Shown here: positions 16,002 through 24,957 of the stretch, piece by piece
Layout: every line of letters starts with the position of its first letter
How positions within the stretch are numbered: the stretch's first letter is position 1
Source of the DNA: Mycobacteroides saopaulense
Lineage (GTDB): Bacteria > Actinomycetota > Actinomycetes > Mycobacteriales > Mycobacteriaceae
NCBI RefSeq assembly: GCF_001456355.1
Contig: NZ_CP010271.1
Coordinates: 2,108,001-2,172,000 of the forward strand
Reading direction: 5' to 3'
Length of the DNA stretch: 64,000 nucleotides
Position numbers and translations under genes: made by a program
The notes under the pieces: model-generated
What the model was told of the DNA's origin: nothing
Seen by the model: only the letters and a program-made list of their open reading frames with translations
Databases searched by the model: none

Positions 16002-16025
16002 GTTTGATTCCCGGCCTGGGGGGAA
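16002..16025 (+). promoter_or_regulatory. Possible SigF promoter
   Basis: GTTT (16002-16005), 15 bases, GGGAA (16021-16025), one base off in the -10. It precedes the methyltransferase/CDGSH pair. Confidence 0.4.
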
Positions 16026-16064
16026 TTCAAGGCTCGATGGCTGTGCGGAGTCAAGGAGGCGCCT

Positions 16065-16760
16065 GTGTTGCTCGACCATTCCCTGGGCCGCGCGGTTCAA
16101 GTAGACCCGGGTGTATATGCACCACAGCATGATTCGTTGTTGTTGATTGGTACGATGAGGCAAATCGCTCCGCCCGAAGGCCGCCGTGTGTGTGACTTGT
16201 ATACCGGCACTGGTTATTTAGCGTTGGAGGCTGCACGGCTCGGTGCTGCGAGCGTTGTCGCGTTTGACATTTGTCCCCACGCGGTAAAATGCGCCAAGGG
16301 AAACGCGGTCAGAACGGGATTCAATATCGATGTTGTTCAGGGTGATTGGACAAGGGCGGCAGGCCGTGAACCCTTCGATTTGGTGCTTGCCAATCCGCCG
16401 TACGTGCCGGGCGACCGTCGGGTCATATTGAGTGACAACGTTCCCACTTCGGCGGGGCCGGCACTGGCATTCCATGCCGGGGTCAGCGGTCGGCTGGTGC
16501 TCGATCCGCTGTGTGCCCACGCGCGCGAGATTCTCGCGCCGGGCGGAGTGTTGCTTGTCGTACAATCCGAGTTTGCCGATATCGCCCAAACAGTGCACAC
16601 GCTCAATGCCAGTGGACTGAAGGCGGAAATCGCTGCCGAGCAGTACGTTCCGTTTGGTCCCGTGATGTCGGCGCGTGCGGCGTGGCTTGAGAGAATGGGC
16701 CGGCTTCAAAAGGGGCGCCGCGTCGAACGGCTGGCAGTGGTGGCGGCGAAGTTTTCATGA
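16065..16760 (+). CDS. HemK2-like class I methyltransferase
   Basis: 231 residues. SAM-binding motif I VCDLYTGTGYLALEAA, acidic motif II FDICPHAV, and the catalytic NPPYVPGD loop of HemK/PrmC and N6-adenine/glutamine methyltransferases. It lacks the N-terminal helical domain of PrmC, so a stand-alone HemK2/RlmA-like protein is likely; the substrate (protein Gln, nucleic acid or small molecule) is unknown. AAGGAGG precedes the GTG start. The next gene starts inside its stop codon region (ATGA). Confidence 0.8.
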   Translation: MLLDHSLGRAVQVDPGVYAPQHDSLLLIGTMRQIAPPEGRRVCDLYTGTGYLALEAARLGAASVVAFDICPHAVKCAKGNAVRTGFNIDVVQGDWTRAAGREPFDLVLANPPYVPGDRRVILSDNVPTSAGPALAFHAGVSGRLVLDPLCAHAREILAPGGVLLVVQSEFADIAQTVHTLNASGLKAEIAAEQYVPFGPVMSARAAWLERMGRLQKGRRVERLAVVAAKFS

Positions 16761-16972
16761 GCCATCGTGACCGCCGCGCAATCCGGATCGTTCCCTCAGG
16801 TCCGATGATGATCGAGGGCCCAGTGGAGATCCGGCTTCTCCGCGGCGAGACGGTTACCTCGGACCGATTCCAGGTGGCTATTTGTATGTGTCACAAGAGT
16901 TCTTGTTATCCATTGTGCGACACAAGCCATCGTGGAAACAGGCGAACGAAGAAGCGGTGCAAGAAGCGCTAA
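16757..16972 (+). CDS. CDGSH iron-sulfur domain protein
   Basis: 71 residues. The segment CMCHKSSCYPLCDTSH matches C-X-C-X2-S-X3-P-X-C-D-X2-H, the three-Cys, one-His ligand set of CDGSH [2Fe-2S] clusters, with the usual Gly replaced by Thr. Such clusters move electrons or sense redox state. A Lys/Arg-rich tail follows. It overlaps the methyltransferase start-to-stop and meets the iron-containing redox enzyme gene tail to tail, sharing CTAA. Confidence 0.85.
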   Translation: MSHRDRRAIRIVPSGPMMIEGPVEIRLLRGETVTSDRFQVAICMCHKSSCYPLCDTSHRGNRRTKKRCKKR

Positions 16973-17988
16973 TTCAGAGCACGGCTCAACGATGTCCGTC
17001 CCAGCGCCCAACTACTCATCAGATGGTCTGCCAGGCGGTGCTCCATCAGCCGGAAGACGCGCATACCGAACACGATCTGACCGCTCACGCCGGGATCTGT
17101 CTCCACCAGACCGGTCACCACGTCGGATCGAACGACCTCCTCGTGTACCGCATCGGCTTCGACATGCTCCTGGTAGAAGTCGATGCACTCCGACGGAGCG
17201 GACAGCCGCTGCAGCCCGCGGACCATCTGCCGTGAACCAGGAGGCGAGGTGATCTCCGTCGCCGCGAAATGTCCGACGGCCGCCCCGCGTAGCGCACGGT
17301 GCAAACCGAACAGAGACATGACATTGACCGCCGCCAGGGATTCGGCGGCGGCGCGATCGAGATAGCCGAGATACGCGGGGTTCATACCGGCGGCTTCAAG
17401 TAGGTCGGCAAACAGCTGCTGGTGCAACCTATTTCCGTGGCCCCCGCCGAATTCATCGAACTCGATGGCCATAAACGAGGCCTTGACCTGACCACAGAGG
17501 CGGGGAATCACCCATGCCTGCGGATCGGCCTCCTTCAAGTGGTAGAGCGAGCGGTGAGCGAAGTATTCCTGCATCTGTTCCCATGACGCGTGGTCCGACA
17601 GATATGCGGACAGATTCGAATCGTCCTCTCGTCCCCAGATCAGAGCATCCAGTTCGGCTGCGATCCCATACTCGTGTGAATCCTGACCGGCATCATGCTC
17701 GAGTCTGGTCAGCATGTCCTGCTCCATGAGTCGCCGTAGGCGCAGCAGACCGGCATCCCACTCCCACTGGGCGTCCACGCCTGCGAAGCCCCGATAGTGC
17801 AGCTCGTAACAGACGTACAACGCAAGCTGTAGATCGAGCCCATACGGGTCGGCCGCAGCCAATAGATCTTCGATATCGTCGGCATGGCTCGCGGGCGGCT
17901 GTTCGGCGAGCAAGTCGATTACCACTGTCGATAGCGGCCCCCGCGGCTGTGGGAGCCGAGGTTCGACGGCCGTCAGCATCCGGTTCAT
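16969..17988 (-). CDS. Iron-containing redox enzyme family protein (heme-oxygenase-like fold)
   Basis: 339 residues, all helical. YFAHRSLYHLKEADPQAW and FMAIEFDEFGGGHGNRLH carry the Glu/Asp/His ligands expected for the di-iron site of the heme-oxygenase-like di-iron family; HVEADAVHEEVV near the C-terminus completes it. Relatives oxidise small organic substrates. The frame is open back to 18021, but a SigF promoter covers 17999-18023, so the ATG at 17988 is chosen, giving a nearly leaderless message. HemK2, CDGSH and this family recur together in actinobacteria as far as I know. Confidence 0.8.
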   Translation of the reverse strand: MNRMLTAVEPRLPQPRGPLSTVVIDLLAEQPPASHADDIEDLLAAADPYGLDLQLALYVCYELHYRGFAGVDAQWEWDAGLLRLRRLMEQDMLTRLEHDAGQDSHEYGIAAELDALIWGREDDSNLSAYLSDHASWEQMQEYFAHRSLYHLKEADPQAWVIPRLCGQVKASFMAIEFDEFGGGHGNRLHQQLFADLLEAAGMNPAYLGYLDRAAAESLAAVNVMSLFGLHRALRGAAVGHFAATEITSPPGSRQMVRGLQRLSAPSECIDFYQEHVEADAVHEEVVRSDVVTGLVETDPGVSGQIVFGMRVFRLMEHRLADHLMSSWALGRTSLSRALN

Positions 17989-17998
17989 GGCTAGCGTG

Positions 17999-18023
17999 TA
18001 CCCAGCCACCGCGGCCGCCAAAC
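17999..18023 (-). promoter_or_regulatory. SigF promoter of the iron-containing redox enzyme gene
   Basis: Reverse strand: GTTT (18023-18020), 16 bases, GGGTA (18003-17999). The ATG is 11 bases past the -10 box. Confidence 0.7.
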
Positions 18024-18041
18024 GGGTCGTACCCCGGGCCC

Positions 18042-18557
18042 CTACGCCTCGTGGCCTGGACTAAGCCCGGTGGCGTCCCGGGACGTGACATAGCTGGGCA
18101 GCTCCGCGGGTCTGCTCACAGCGGTCGGTGCCAGCACGTGGCCGACGTGATCGCCGAGTTCGACTCGCGTCAGTATCTCGCCCACAAACCACGCCGACGA
18201 ACGGTCCAGGATCGGAACCCCCTGGGGGCCAATATGCCAGGAACACGCGTCGAACTTGTCGACGTCGTCGCCGGTGAGCTCGCCAAAGAGGTGCACAAGC
18301 TCGGTCTCGGTCTGCGGAATCACATGAACGGCCAGGTGCCTAGCCCCGCGTGAAACCCGCCAGGTGTGGTTCCGCGTGGAGAGGCCGGCCAGAAAGAGCG
18401 GCGGGTCAATACTGACCTGACCGGCGAACCCAACGAGACAGCCCGAAGGGCCGTCAGTTCCGTGCAGTGTGACCACGTACATCGGATGGTCCAGCTGACC
18501 CATGAGCTCGGCAAAGTCAGTCTGCGGATCCGATTGCCGTGAGGCTGCGTTCACCAC
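18042..18557 (-). CDS. Flavin reductase family protein
   Basis: 171 residues. The split-barrel FMN-binding fold is shown by MYVVTLHGTDGPSGCLVGF, VSIDPPLFLAGLSTRNHTW and WFVGEILTRVELGDHVGHV. Members supply reduced FMN to monooxygenases or act as oxidoreductases. GGGAG precedes the GTG start at 18557. It shares an interleaved promoter region with the divergent Crp-phosphoketolase gene. Confidence 0.82.
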   Translation of the reverse strand: MVNAASRQSDPQTDFAELMGQLDHPMYVVTLHGTDGPSGCLVGFAGQVSIDPPLFLAGLSTRNHTWRVSRGARHLAVHVIPQTETELVHLFGELTGDDVDKFDACSWHIGPQGVPILDRSSAWFVGEILTRVELGDHVGHVLAPTAVSRPAELPSYVTSRDATGLSPGHEA

Positions 18558-18582
18558 TGCGCTCTCCCATCTGTCCCCTTCA

Positions 18583-18607
18583 TACCCAGTTTGGCCGTAC
18601 CTAGAAC
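18583..18607 (-). promoter_or_regulatory. SigF-type promoter, leftward half of a divergent pair
   Basis: Reverse strand: GTTC (18607-18604), 16 bases, GGGTA (18587-18583). It reads toward the flavin reductase gene. Confidence 0.55.
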
Positions 18608-18612
18608 GGGTA
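18589..18612 (+). promoter_or_regulatory. SigF promoter, rightward half of a divergent pair
   Basis: GTTT (18589-18592), 15 bases, GGGTA (18608-18612), full match. It is nested in the leftward promoter so that each -35 lies beside the other's -10. Confidence 0.75.
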
Positions 18613-18652
18613 GGCAGGCGTTATATCACTGTCCACACGAGACGGAGAGACT

Positions 18653-21600
18653 GTGCTGAACGCGGTAAGGGAGACGCCGGTATTCCGGGGTATGGATACT
18701 TCGACGATGTCGGCTGTCGCACACCGCCTGACTCGTGAGCATTTTCGGCAAGGCGAGGTGATCTTCAGCCCGGGGGACGCGGGTGACTGCATTTATCTGG
18801 TCGTCGAAGGCAAGGTCTCGCTCAGCCGGCGTTCTCGCGACGGCGTGGGCTGCCTTGCAACATTGGCGGGGCCTGCCGAGATGTTCGGCGAACTGTCGAC
18901 GTTTGACTCGGAACCACGATCGTCGGAGGCCCGGGCGCTCACCCCGGTGGTCGCAATGACTCTGAATCGCCAAACCATTCACTGGTGGATCGCTCAGGAA
19001 AGTGAGGCCGCTCAGCAGCTGCTCAGGGTGTTGGCGCGTCAAATGCGTAAGGCCACCCGCAAGGTAGCGGACGTCCCTTACTCAGATGTCGCGGCACGCG
19101 TGGCGGCGCAGTTACTCGACCTGGCGCAACGATTTGGAACTCAGGATGGAGATTCGGTGTCCGTGGAGCATGGTTTGTCGCAACATCAGCTTGCCGAACT
19201 TGTGGGGACATCGCGCGAATCGATCTGCCACGTCTTGCACGAGCTTGAAAAGCGGGGATTCATACGGGTTCGGGGCGGGGCGATCACCATCTACGACTGC
19301 GAGGCCACTCCACAATCACGTCGCGACGGGAGCAATCTCGTGAGTACTTCCGCACTGCCGGTGAATGATTCAGACTCCGTTCGCTACTCGCGCCCTCTTT
19401 CCGTTGACGAAGTCCGGCGAATCGATACGTACTGGCGCGCGGCGAACTACCTATCGGTGGGCCAAATCTATCTGCTGGACAATCCACTCTTGCGTGAACC
19501 TTTGGCGGCCAGCCATATCAAGCCGCGCCTGCTGGGCCACTGGGGTACTACGCCGGGTATCAACATCGTCTACGCGCACCTCAATCGCATCATCCGCCAA
19601 AGGGATACCGATATCATGCTGGTGACCGGTCCGGGCCACGGAGGCCCCGGTGTAGTAGCCAATGGTTACCTTGAGGGCAGTTACAGCCGTTTCTATGCCC
19701 ACATCGGCGACGACCTGGACGGCCTTCGGAAGCTGTTCCGGCAGTTTTCCTTTCCCGGTGGTATCCCCAGCCACGCGGCTCCGGAGACTCCAGGGTCGAT
19801 TCACGAGGGCGGTGAGCTCGGATACGCCCTGGCGCATGCCTATGGTGCGGCTCTGGACAACCCGGACTTAGTGGTTGCCTGTGTCATCGGTGACGGCGAG
19901 GCCGAGACGGGCCCGCTGGCCGCCAGTTGGCATTCGAACAAATTCCTGAACCCGGCCACCGACGGAGCAGTGTTGCCCATCCTGCATCTGAACGGGTACA
20001 AAATCGCGAACCCAACGGTGTTGGCAAGAATCCCAGAAGATGATCTATGTGCGCTTCTGACCGGATATGGTCACGAGCCCCGTGTAGTTGCCGGAGACGA
20101 CCCCGCGGATGTACACCAGCAGTTGGCCGCCGCTTGTGATTGGGCTTTCGACCGCATCGCGCACATTCAGCTGGAGGCGCGACAAGCACGAGTGACACAG
20201 CTTCCCCGCTGGCCGCTGATCGTCTTGCGCACACCCAAGGGGTGGACCGGACCGAAAATGGTGGAAGGACTGCCCGTGGAGGGGACATGGCGTTCCCACC
20301 AGGTGCCCCTTGCTGAATGCCGATCCGACCCTGCCCAGCTGAGGCAGTTGGCGAACTGGCTGGAGAGCTACCGTCCGGACGAACTGTTCGATGACCGCGG
20401 CGCGCTGCGCCCGGAGATCGCGGGACAGGCTCCCCGTATGGAGAAAACGATTGGTAGTAACCCGAATGCCAATGGCGGCCTATTGGTTCGCGAGCTCGAC
20501 CTACCCGACATCGATCGCTACGCCGTCCCGATAGGGCCCCCTGGTACTGCGAGCGCCGAGGCCACAAAGGTACTCGGCTCCTACCTTCGCGATGTCATTG
20601 ATCTCAACCCGCAAAACTTCCGTCTGATGGGCCCTGATGAAACGGCGTCCAACCGACTGTCAACGGTCTACGAACGCACCGACAAGGTGTGGCTGGAAGA
20701 CACGGAACCGACCGACGAACACTTGGCACCCGAGGGCAGGGTCATGGAGGTGCTCTCCGAGCACCTGTGCCAAGGCTGGCTTGAGGGATACCTTCTCACG
20801 GGGCGCCACGGCCTCTTCAACTGCTATGAAGCCTTTGCACACATTGTCGATTCGATGCTCAACCAACACGCCAAATGGTTGTCGAGCAGCAGCCAGATCC
20901 CCTGGCGTCAGCCCATCCCCTCGCTGAACTACCTCTTGACGTCCCACGTGTGGCGCCAAGATCACAATGGCGCGTCACACCAGGACCCGGGGTTCATCGA
21001 CCATGTCGCGAACAAGAGGCCAGAGGTGGTTCGCGTTTACCTGCCACCCGATGCCAATACCCTCCTGGCCGTCACCGACCATTGCCTGCGCAGTCGCCAC
21101 TGTGTCAACGTTGTTGTCGCAGGCAAACAACCGGCATTGACCTACCTGAACATGGACGCTGCGCGAGCCCATTGTGCACGAGGGCTGGGCATTTGGGACT
21201 GGGCCAGTAATTCGTCGAACGAACCCGACGTCGTGCTCGCCTGTGCCGGAGATGTCCCGACGTTGGAAACGCTGGCGGCAGCCGACATCCTGCGCCGTCG
21301 GCTGCCAGAACTCGCAGTCCGGGTAATCAACGTCGTGGACATCATGCGTCTACAGCCGGCCTCGGAACATCCACATGGCATGTCGCACAGTGACTTCGAC
21401 GCACTCTTTACGCCAAACAAGCCGATCATCTTCGCCTATCACGGCTATCCGTGGCTGATCCATCGCCTCGCCTACCGACACACGAATCACGACCGCATGC
21501 ACGTGCGCGGCTTCAAGGACAAGGGCACCACTACCACGCCGTTCGACATGGTGATGCTCAACGACCTAGACCGCTTTCACCTCGTCATGGATGTGATTGA

Positions 21601-21763
21601 CCGGGTAGAGGGGCTGGGAAGCCGTGCGACAAGCCTGCGCCAGGAAATGGCCGACGACCGCATAGCGGCATGCCGGTACACCCGAGAACACGGCCGTGAT
21701 GATCCCGTTATCGCAGACTGGGTGTGGGAACACGAACTGGGCTCCCTCGCCGCCGGCCGTTGA
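18653..21763 (+). CDS. xfp: Crp/Fnr-type regulator fused to a phosphoketolase
   Basis: One uninterrupted 1,036-codon frame. Residues 1-225 form a complete Crp/Fnr protein: cyclic-nucleotide fold ([29 protein letters not shown]) and winged helix ([20 protein letters not shown]). Residues 240-1036 form a complete xylulose-5-phosphate/fructose-6-phosphate phosphoketolase: [31 protein letters not shown] motif [43 protein letters not shown]. The enzyme makes acetyl phosphate and a shorter sugar phosphate. A GTG at 19340 with GGGAG upstream (residue 230) could also start a separate 807-residue enzyme from the same frame. SigF promoter at 18589. Confidence 0.9.
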   Translation: MLNAVRETPVFRGMDTSTMSAVAHRLTREHFRQGEVIFSPGDAGDCIYLVVEGKVSLSRRSRDGVGCLATLAGPAEMFGELSTFDSEPRSSEARALTPVVAMTLNRQTIHWWIAQESEAAQQLLRVLARQMRKATRKVADVPYSDVAARVAAQLLDLAQRFGTQDGDSVSVEHGLSQHQLAELVGTSRESICHVLHELEKRGFIRVRGGAITIYDCEATPQSRRDGSNLVSTSALPVNDSDSVRYSRPLSVDEVRRIDTYWRAANYLSVGQIYLLDNPLLREPLAASHIKPRLLGHWGTTPGINIVYAHLNRIIRQRDTDIMLVTGPGHGGPGVVANGYLEGSYSRFYAHIGDDLDGLRKLFRQFSFPGGIPSHAAPETPGSIHEGGELGYALAHAYGAALDNPDLVVACVIGDGEAETGPLAASWHSNKFLNPATDGAVLPILHLNGYKIANPTVLARIPEDDLCALLTGYGHEPRVVAGDDPADVHQQLAAACDWAFDRIAHIQLEARQARVTQLPRWPLIVLRTPKGWTGPKMVEGLPVEGTWRSHQVPLAECRSDPAQLRQLANWLESYRPDELFDDRGALRPEIAGQAPRMEKTIGSNPNANGGLLVRELDLPDIDRYAVPIGPPGTASAEATKVLGSYLRDVIDLNPQNFRLMGPDETASNRLSTVYERTDKVWLEDTEPTDEHLAPEGRVMEVLSEHLCQGWLEGYLLTGRHGLFNCYEAFAHIVDSMLNQHAKWLSSSSQIPWRQPIPSLNYLLTSHVWRQDHNGASHQDPGFIDHVANKRPEVVRVYLPPDANTLLAVTDHCLRSRHCVNVVVAGKQPALTYLNMDAARAHCARGLGIWDWASNSSNEPDVVLACAGDVPTLETLAAADILRRRLPELAVRVINVVDIMRLQPASEHPHGMSHSDFDALFTPNKPIIFAYHGYPWLIHRLAYRHTNHDRMHVRGFKDKGTTTTPFDMVMLNDLDRFHLVMDVIDRVEGLGSRATSLRQEMADDRIAACRYTREHGRDDPVIADWVWEHELGSLAAGR

Positions 21764-21910
21764 GCGCATATTTCTAGCTCGGGCAGGAGTTGATGAACCG
21801 TCTGGCGGGAAGTAAAGGCCTGTCTTGGTGAGATTGTGGTGCGAATCCGTCGAGTCGACATGACGGCCTGTCGCCCGTTTCTGGATGGTGATTCCCCGCC
21901 CCCGGTCGTT

Positions 21911-22921
21911 CTATTTTCCGGCACGTTGGATGAGTTGATAGGTGGCCTTGTCCAGAATGGCTGCGGCGGTATCGGAATCCTTGTGTCCCGCGCGTCGCAC
22001 CGCCGATGCGATGGTCCGTCCTCGCCGATAACTGTGTACAACTCGTGGGTCGACGTAGGAATCGCGGGCCACCGTAGCGGTATTGCCCAAGGCCGCACCG
22101 ACCCGTTTCATGACCTCGGACCTAGCCCGCGCCATCTGTCTTCGCTCCATGGCGGGCGCCACCTCTGAAAACTCGACGGCCGCCAGCACCGTCGCATGCC
22201 ATGTGCGCAAATCCTTGACGCTGAACTCTTCTCCCACCAGCTCCCTGAAACGATCGTTGAGATCAGCGGAATGGACCTCGGTGAGTCCAGAACCGTTGCG
22301 GTACTGCAAGAGTCGATGCGATCCGTCGTTAATGCGAAGCAGGGCCTTGATGGTACGTGCTGCCTTTGCGTCGGTGACCTCAAAATACTGCCGAACACCA
22401 CTTTTAGCGGGGTAGTCGAAAACTGCGGACTCGCCGCGCACCAGGACATGTTTCGGGAGCAGCGTGGCCACCCCGTAGGAGTCGTTCTCATCCGCGTATT
22501 CATCACCGCCGGAACGGAAGTGGCCGTGGTCCAACAGTCGCAGACCAAGCGCGAGAACTCGTTGCCGCGTGGCGCCTCGCATGTCTAGGTCTTCATCTAG
22601 TCTCGCGCGTAGCGCAGGTAAACGCCGCGAAAGGTCCAGCACCCGGTCGAATTTTTCTTCCGCACGATCGTTCTGCCATGCCTCGTGATAGATGTACTGG
22701 CGCCGGCCCGCGGAGTCCCTGCCGACCGCCTGAATGTGGCCGTTGGCATGCGGACTGATCCAGACCTGCTTCCAGGCCGGCGGGATCACAAGTGAATTGA
22801 CACGGCCTAGCGCCTTCTCATCGGATAGCAGCTCGCCGTCCGCGGTGTAGTACGCGAATCCTTTGCCACACCGCCGACGGGATATGCCGGGCCCATCGGA
22901 CACACTCCGGCGTAAACGCAT
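21911..22921 (-). CDS. DNA topoisomerase IB
   Basis: 336 residues, the size of bacterial/poxvirus-type TopIB. The N-terminal domain carries the family stretch GFAYYTADGELLSDEKAL and IPPAWKQVWISPHANGHIQA, and the catalytic domain includes RVLALGLRLLDHGHFRSGG, VKDLRTWHATVLAA and the active-site Tyr region ARDSYVDPRVVHSY. It relaxes supercoils by nicking one strand through a 3'-phosphotyrosine link. GGGAGG lies before the ATG at 22921; four codons upstream are also open. It ends region 1. Confidence 0.92.
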   Translation of the reverse strand: MRLRRSVSDGPGISRRRCGKGFAYYTADGELLSDEKALGRVNSLVIPPAWKQVWISPHANGHIQAVGRDSAGRRQYIYHEAWQNDRAEEKFDRVLDLSRRLPALRARLDEDLDMRGATRQRVLALGLRLLDHGHFRSGGDEYADENDSYGVATLLPKHVLVRGESAVFDYPAKSGVRQYFEVTDAKAARTIKALLRINDGSHRLLQYRNGSGLTEVHSADLNDRFRELVGEEFSVKDLRTWHATVLAAVEFSEVAPAMERRQMARARSEVMKRVGAALGNTATVARDSYVDPRVVHSYRRGRTIASAVRRAGHKDSDTAAAILDKATYQLIQRAGK

Positions 22922-22983
22922 GGCACCTCCCAACCGCTTGGGTCAGGGCATTACCCGCTGGGTGGCAGGTCTACACGCGGCGA

Positions 22984-23250
22984 TTACTTGCCGGTGCGTT
23001 CGCGATGCTTGCATCCAGGCCAGCAGCACGGCCGGCGTTTGCCTTCCTCCAGCTCTTCTTGAGTTCGCCGGATGCGGCGCTCCCGGGTGGTCTCCTGCTT
23101 GGCGTCCTCGACCCAACAGATGAACTCATTGCGGCCCAGGGGCGTGATGTCCTGCCACAGGGCTAGCGCTGTCGGGTTCTCGATCAGCGCCGCGCGCAGG
23201 TCGGTGGGTAGCTTGTGCACCACCCCACCCGCGACTCTCGGTCCGCTCAC
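22984..23250 (-). CDS. YdeI/OmpD-associated family short protein
   Basis: 88 residues with the conserved LPTDLRAALIENPTALALW, ITPLGRNEFICWVEDAK and a C-terminal RRPCCWPGCKHRE, typical of short mycobacterial YdeI-like proteins. The role is unclear; some relatives protect against bacteriocins or cell-wall stress. The GTG start overlaps the stop of the secreted proline-rich gene (GTGA), so the two are coupled. Confidence 0.8.
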   Translation of the reverse strand: MSGPRVAGGVVHKLPTDLRAALIENPTALALWQDITPLGRNEFICWVEDAKQETTRERRIRRTQEELEEGKRRPCCWPGCKHRERTGK

Positions 23251-23762
23251 TGGGCAGGGGCGGCAGGCGCGGGCCCCGTCGGCTCATATCCGGGAGGCGG
23301 TGGGCCGTTCAGCGAGTGGTATCCGGGAGGCAGCGGGGGCCCGGAGGGCTCGGGCGCCGCGTACGGGTCCCTGATTCGGCCGGGGTTTGAGGACTCGGGG
23401 GCGTTCATGGAGATGTATCCGGGCGGCAGCTGGGGCGCGGGCCCCGCGCCGGCCGGGCGTTCGGCGACACCCTCGGGCGTGTCGAGTGGACCGTCGTGAG
23501 CCTGATGCCAGAGGTCGCGGATGGTTCCCATCGGGCCGCCGGACCCGGAGCCGTAGGTCTGGTTCGTGATCTCGGGCACCGAAGGCTGCGCGGGCGGGGG
23601 CGGTGGAGGGCCCACGGGCTCGGTACCAGGTGCGGCAGCCTGCGGAGTCGATGGTCCGGGTGGGGGCCCGGGCGCGACGGGATCGGCTCCGGAGGGAGCG
23701 GACAGGGATAGTGCGGCACCGGCGACGATCACGCCAGCGACGAACAGCTTGGCTGCGTCCAT
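23247..23762 (-). CDS. Secreted proline-rich protein with LPPGY repeats
   Basis: 171 residues. A signal peptide (MDAAKLFVAGVIVAGAALSLS, cleavage near SGADPVA) is followed by a Pro/Gly/Ala-rich mature part. The C-terminal half repeats a short unit: LPPGYISMNAP, LPPGYHSLNGP and PPPGYEPTGP. No enzyme motif. It may be a flexible cell-wall or surface protein, as with other mycobacterial Pro-rich exported proteins. The ATG at 23762 is chosen because the signal peptide begins there. Confidence 0.72.
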   Translation of the reverse strand: MDAAKLFVAGVIVAGAALSLSAPSGADPVAPGPPPGPSTPQAAAPGTEPVGPPPPPPAQPSVPEITNQTYGSGSGGPMGTIRDLWHQAHDGPLDTPEGVAERPAGAGPAPQLPPGYISMNAPESSNPGRIRDPYAAPEPSGPPLPPGYHSLNGPPPPGYEPTGPAPAAPAQ

Positions 23763-23897
23763 CGGGTCATCGTCGCATAGACGATCAACTGTCGCTGGTC
23801 GATGCGCCTTCGTGCGCCACCCTGGCACTGTAGAGTCCCACGCCGTCCTCACCCAGTACTCGGCGTCGACAGGCCTCTCACAGAATCGATTCCCGAC

Positions 23898-24899
23898 ATG
23901 ATCAGCAGACGTGGATTTTCCAAGGTTGCATTTGCCGCGGCTGTCGGTGCGACCGCTCTCGGAGCGTGCTCGAACGGTGCGAGCATCGACACGACCCGGC
24001 CGCGCACACAGTTTCCGCCACTCAAACAGATCGATGCTGGGCTACTGAGCGTCGGATATGTCGACGAGGGGCCGCCCGACGGGCCGCCGGTGATCCTGCT
24101 GCACGGCTGGCCGTATGACATCCACAGCTATCTGGATGTGGTCCCGCTGTTGACCGCCAAGGGATTTCGGGTGCTGGTGCCGTATCTGCGGGGTTACGGC
24201 AGCACCCGATTCAGGTCCAGCGACACCTATCGCAACGGACAGCAGGCCGCGCTGGCCACCGATGTCATCGACTTCATGGACGCCCTGAAGATTCCGTCGG
24301 CCACCCTCGGCGGATTCGACTGGGGTGCCCGTAACGCAGACATTGTCGCGGCCCTCTGGCCCGAGCGGGTCAAGGCACTGGTCGCGGTCAGCGGCTACAT
24401 CGTCGTGAACCTGGAGGCCAACCAGCAGCCACTGCCACCGCAGGCAGAACTGGGTTGGTGGTACCAGTACTACTTCTCCACCGAGCGAGGTCTGCGCGGC
24501 TACCGCCAAAACACCCATGACTTCAACAAGCTCATCTGGCATAACGCCTCGCCGACCTGGAGCTTCGACGACGCCACCTATGACCGTTCTGCCAGCGCGT
24601 TCGATAACCCCGACCATGTCGACATCGTGATTCACAACTACCGGTGGAGGCTCGGGCTGGCCAGGGGTGAGGCGCGTTACGACGCCGTCGAGGCCAAGCT
24701 GGCGACCAAGCCCACCATCGGCGTACCAACCATCACGATCGGTAGCGATTTCGACGGACCGGCCAAGGACGGATCCGCCTACAGAAAAATGTTCACCGGC
24801 AAGTACTCCCATCGGACACTCGACGGGATCGGACACAACGTCCCGCAGGAGGCGCCCAGGGAATTCGCCACCGCGATCATCGAGGTGAACGCCCTCTAG
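23898..24899 (+). CDS. Exported epoxide-hydrolase-like alpha/beta hydrolase (lipoprotein)
   Basis: 333 residues. The N-terminus has twin Arg (RR at 4-5), a hydrophobic core and lipobox LGAC (Cys24), so it is probably exported by Tat or Sec and lipid-anchored. The hydrolase domain shows HGWPYD, the nucleophile elbow GGFDWGARN with Asp141, and catalytic His in IGHNVPQE. An Asp nucleophile with HGWP is typical of epoxide hydrolases and haloalkane dehalogenases. The ATG at 23898 fits the signal peptide. Confidence 0.82.
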   Translation: MISRRGFSKVAFAAAVGATALGACSNGASIDTTRPRTQFPPLKQIDAGLLSVGYVDEGPPDGPPVILLHGWPYDIHSYLDVVPLLTAKGFRVLVPYLRGYGSTRFRSSDTYRNGQQAALATDVIDFMDALKIPSATLGGFDWGARNADIVAALWPERVKALVAVSGYIVVNLEANQQPLPPQAELGWWYQYYFSTERGLRGYRQNTHDFNKLIWHNASPTWSFDDATYDRSASAFDNPDHVDIVIHNYRWRLGLARGEARYDAVEAKLATKPTIGVPTITIGSDFDGPAKDGSAYRKMFTGKYSHRTLDGIGHNVPQEAPREFATAIIEVNAL

Positions 24900-24957
24900 G
24901 CCGGTTGTCCCGAATCGCCCGCCTAGAATCGCAACGGAACAGGCGAACAGGTAGGGA

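Noticed and set aside
21836..21880. tRNA-like T-loop (GGTGCGAATCC) after the phosphoketolase gene
   Set aside because: No matching acceptor, D or anticodon stems could be drawn around it.
23281..23480. Gly/Pro-coding repeats suspected as a PE/PPE or CRISPR-like array
   Set aside because: The repeats are short, imperfect and coding (LPPGY units); there are no uniform spacers and no PE or PPE motif.
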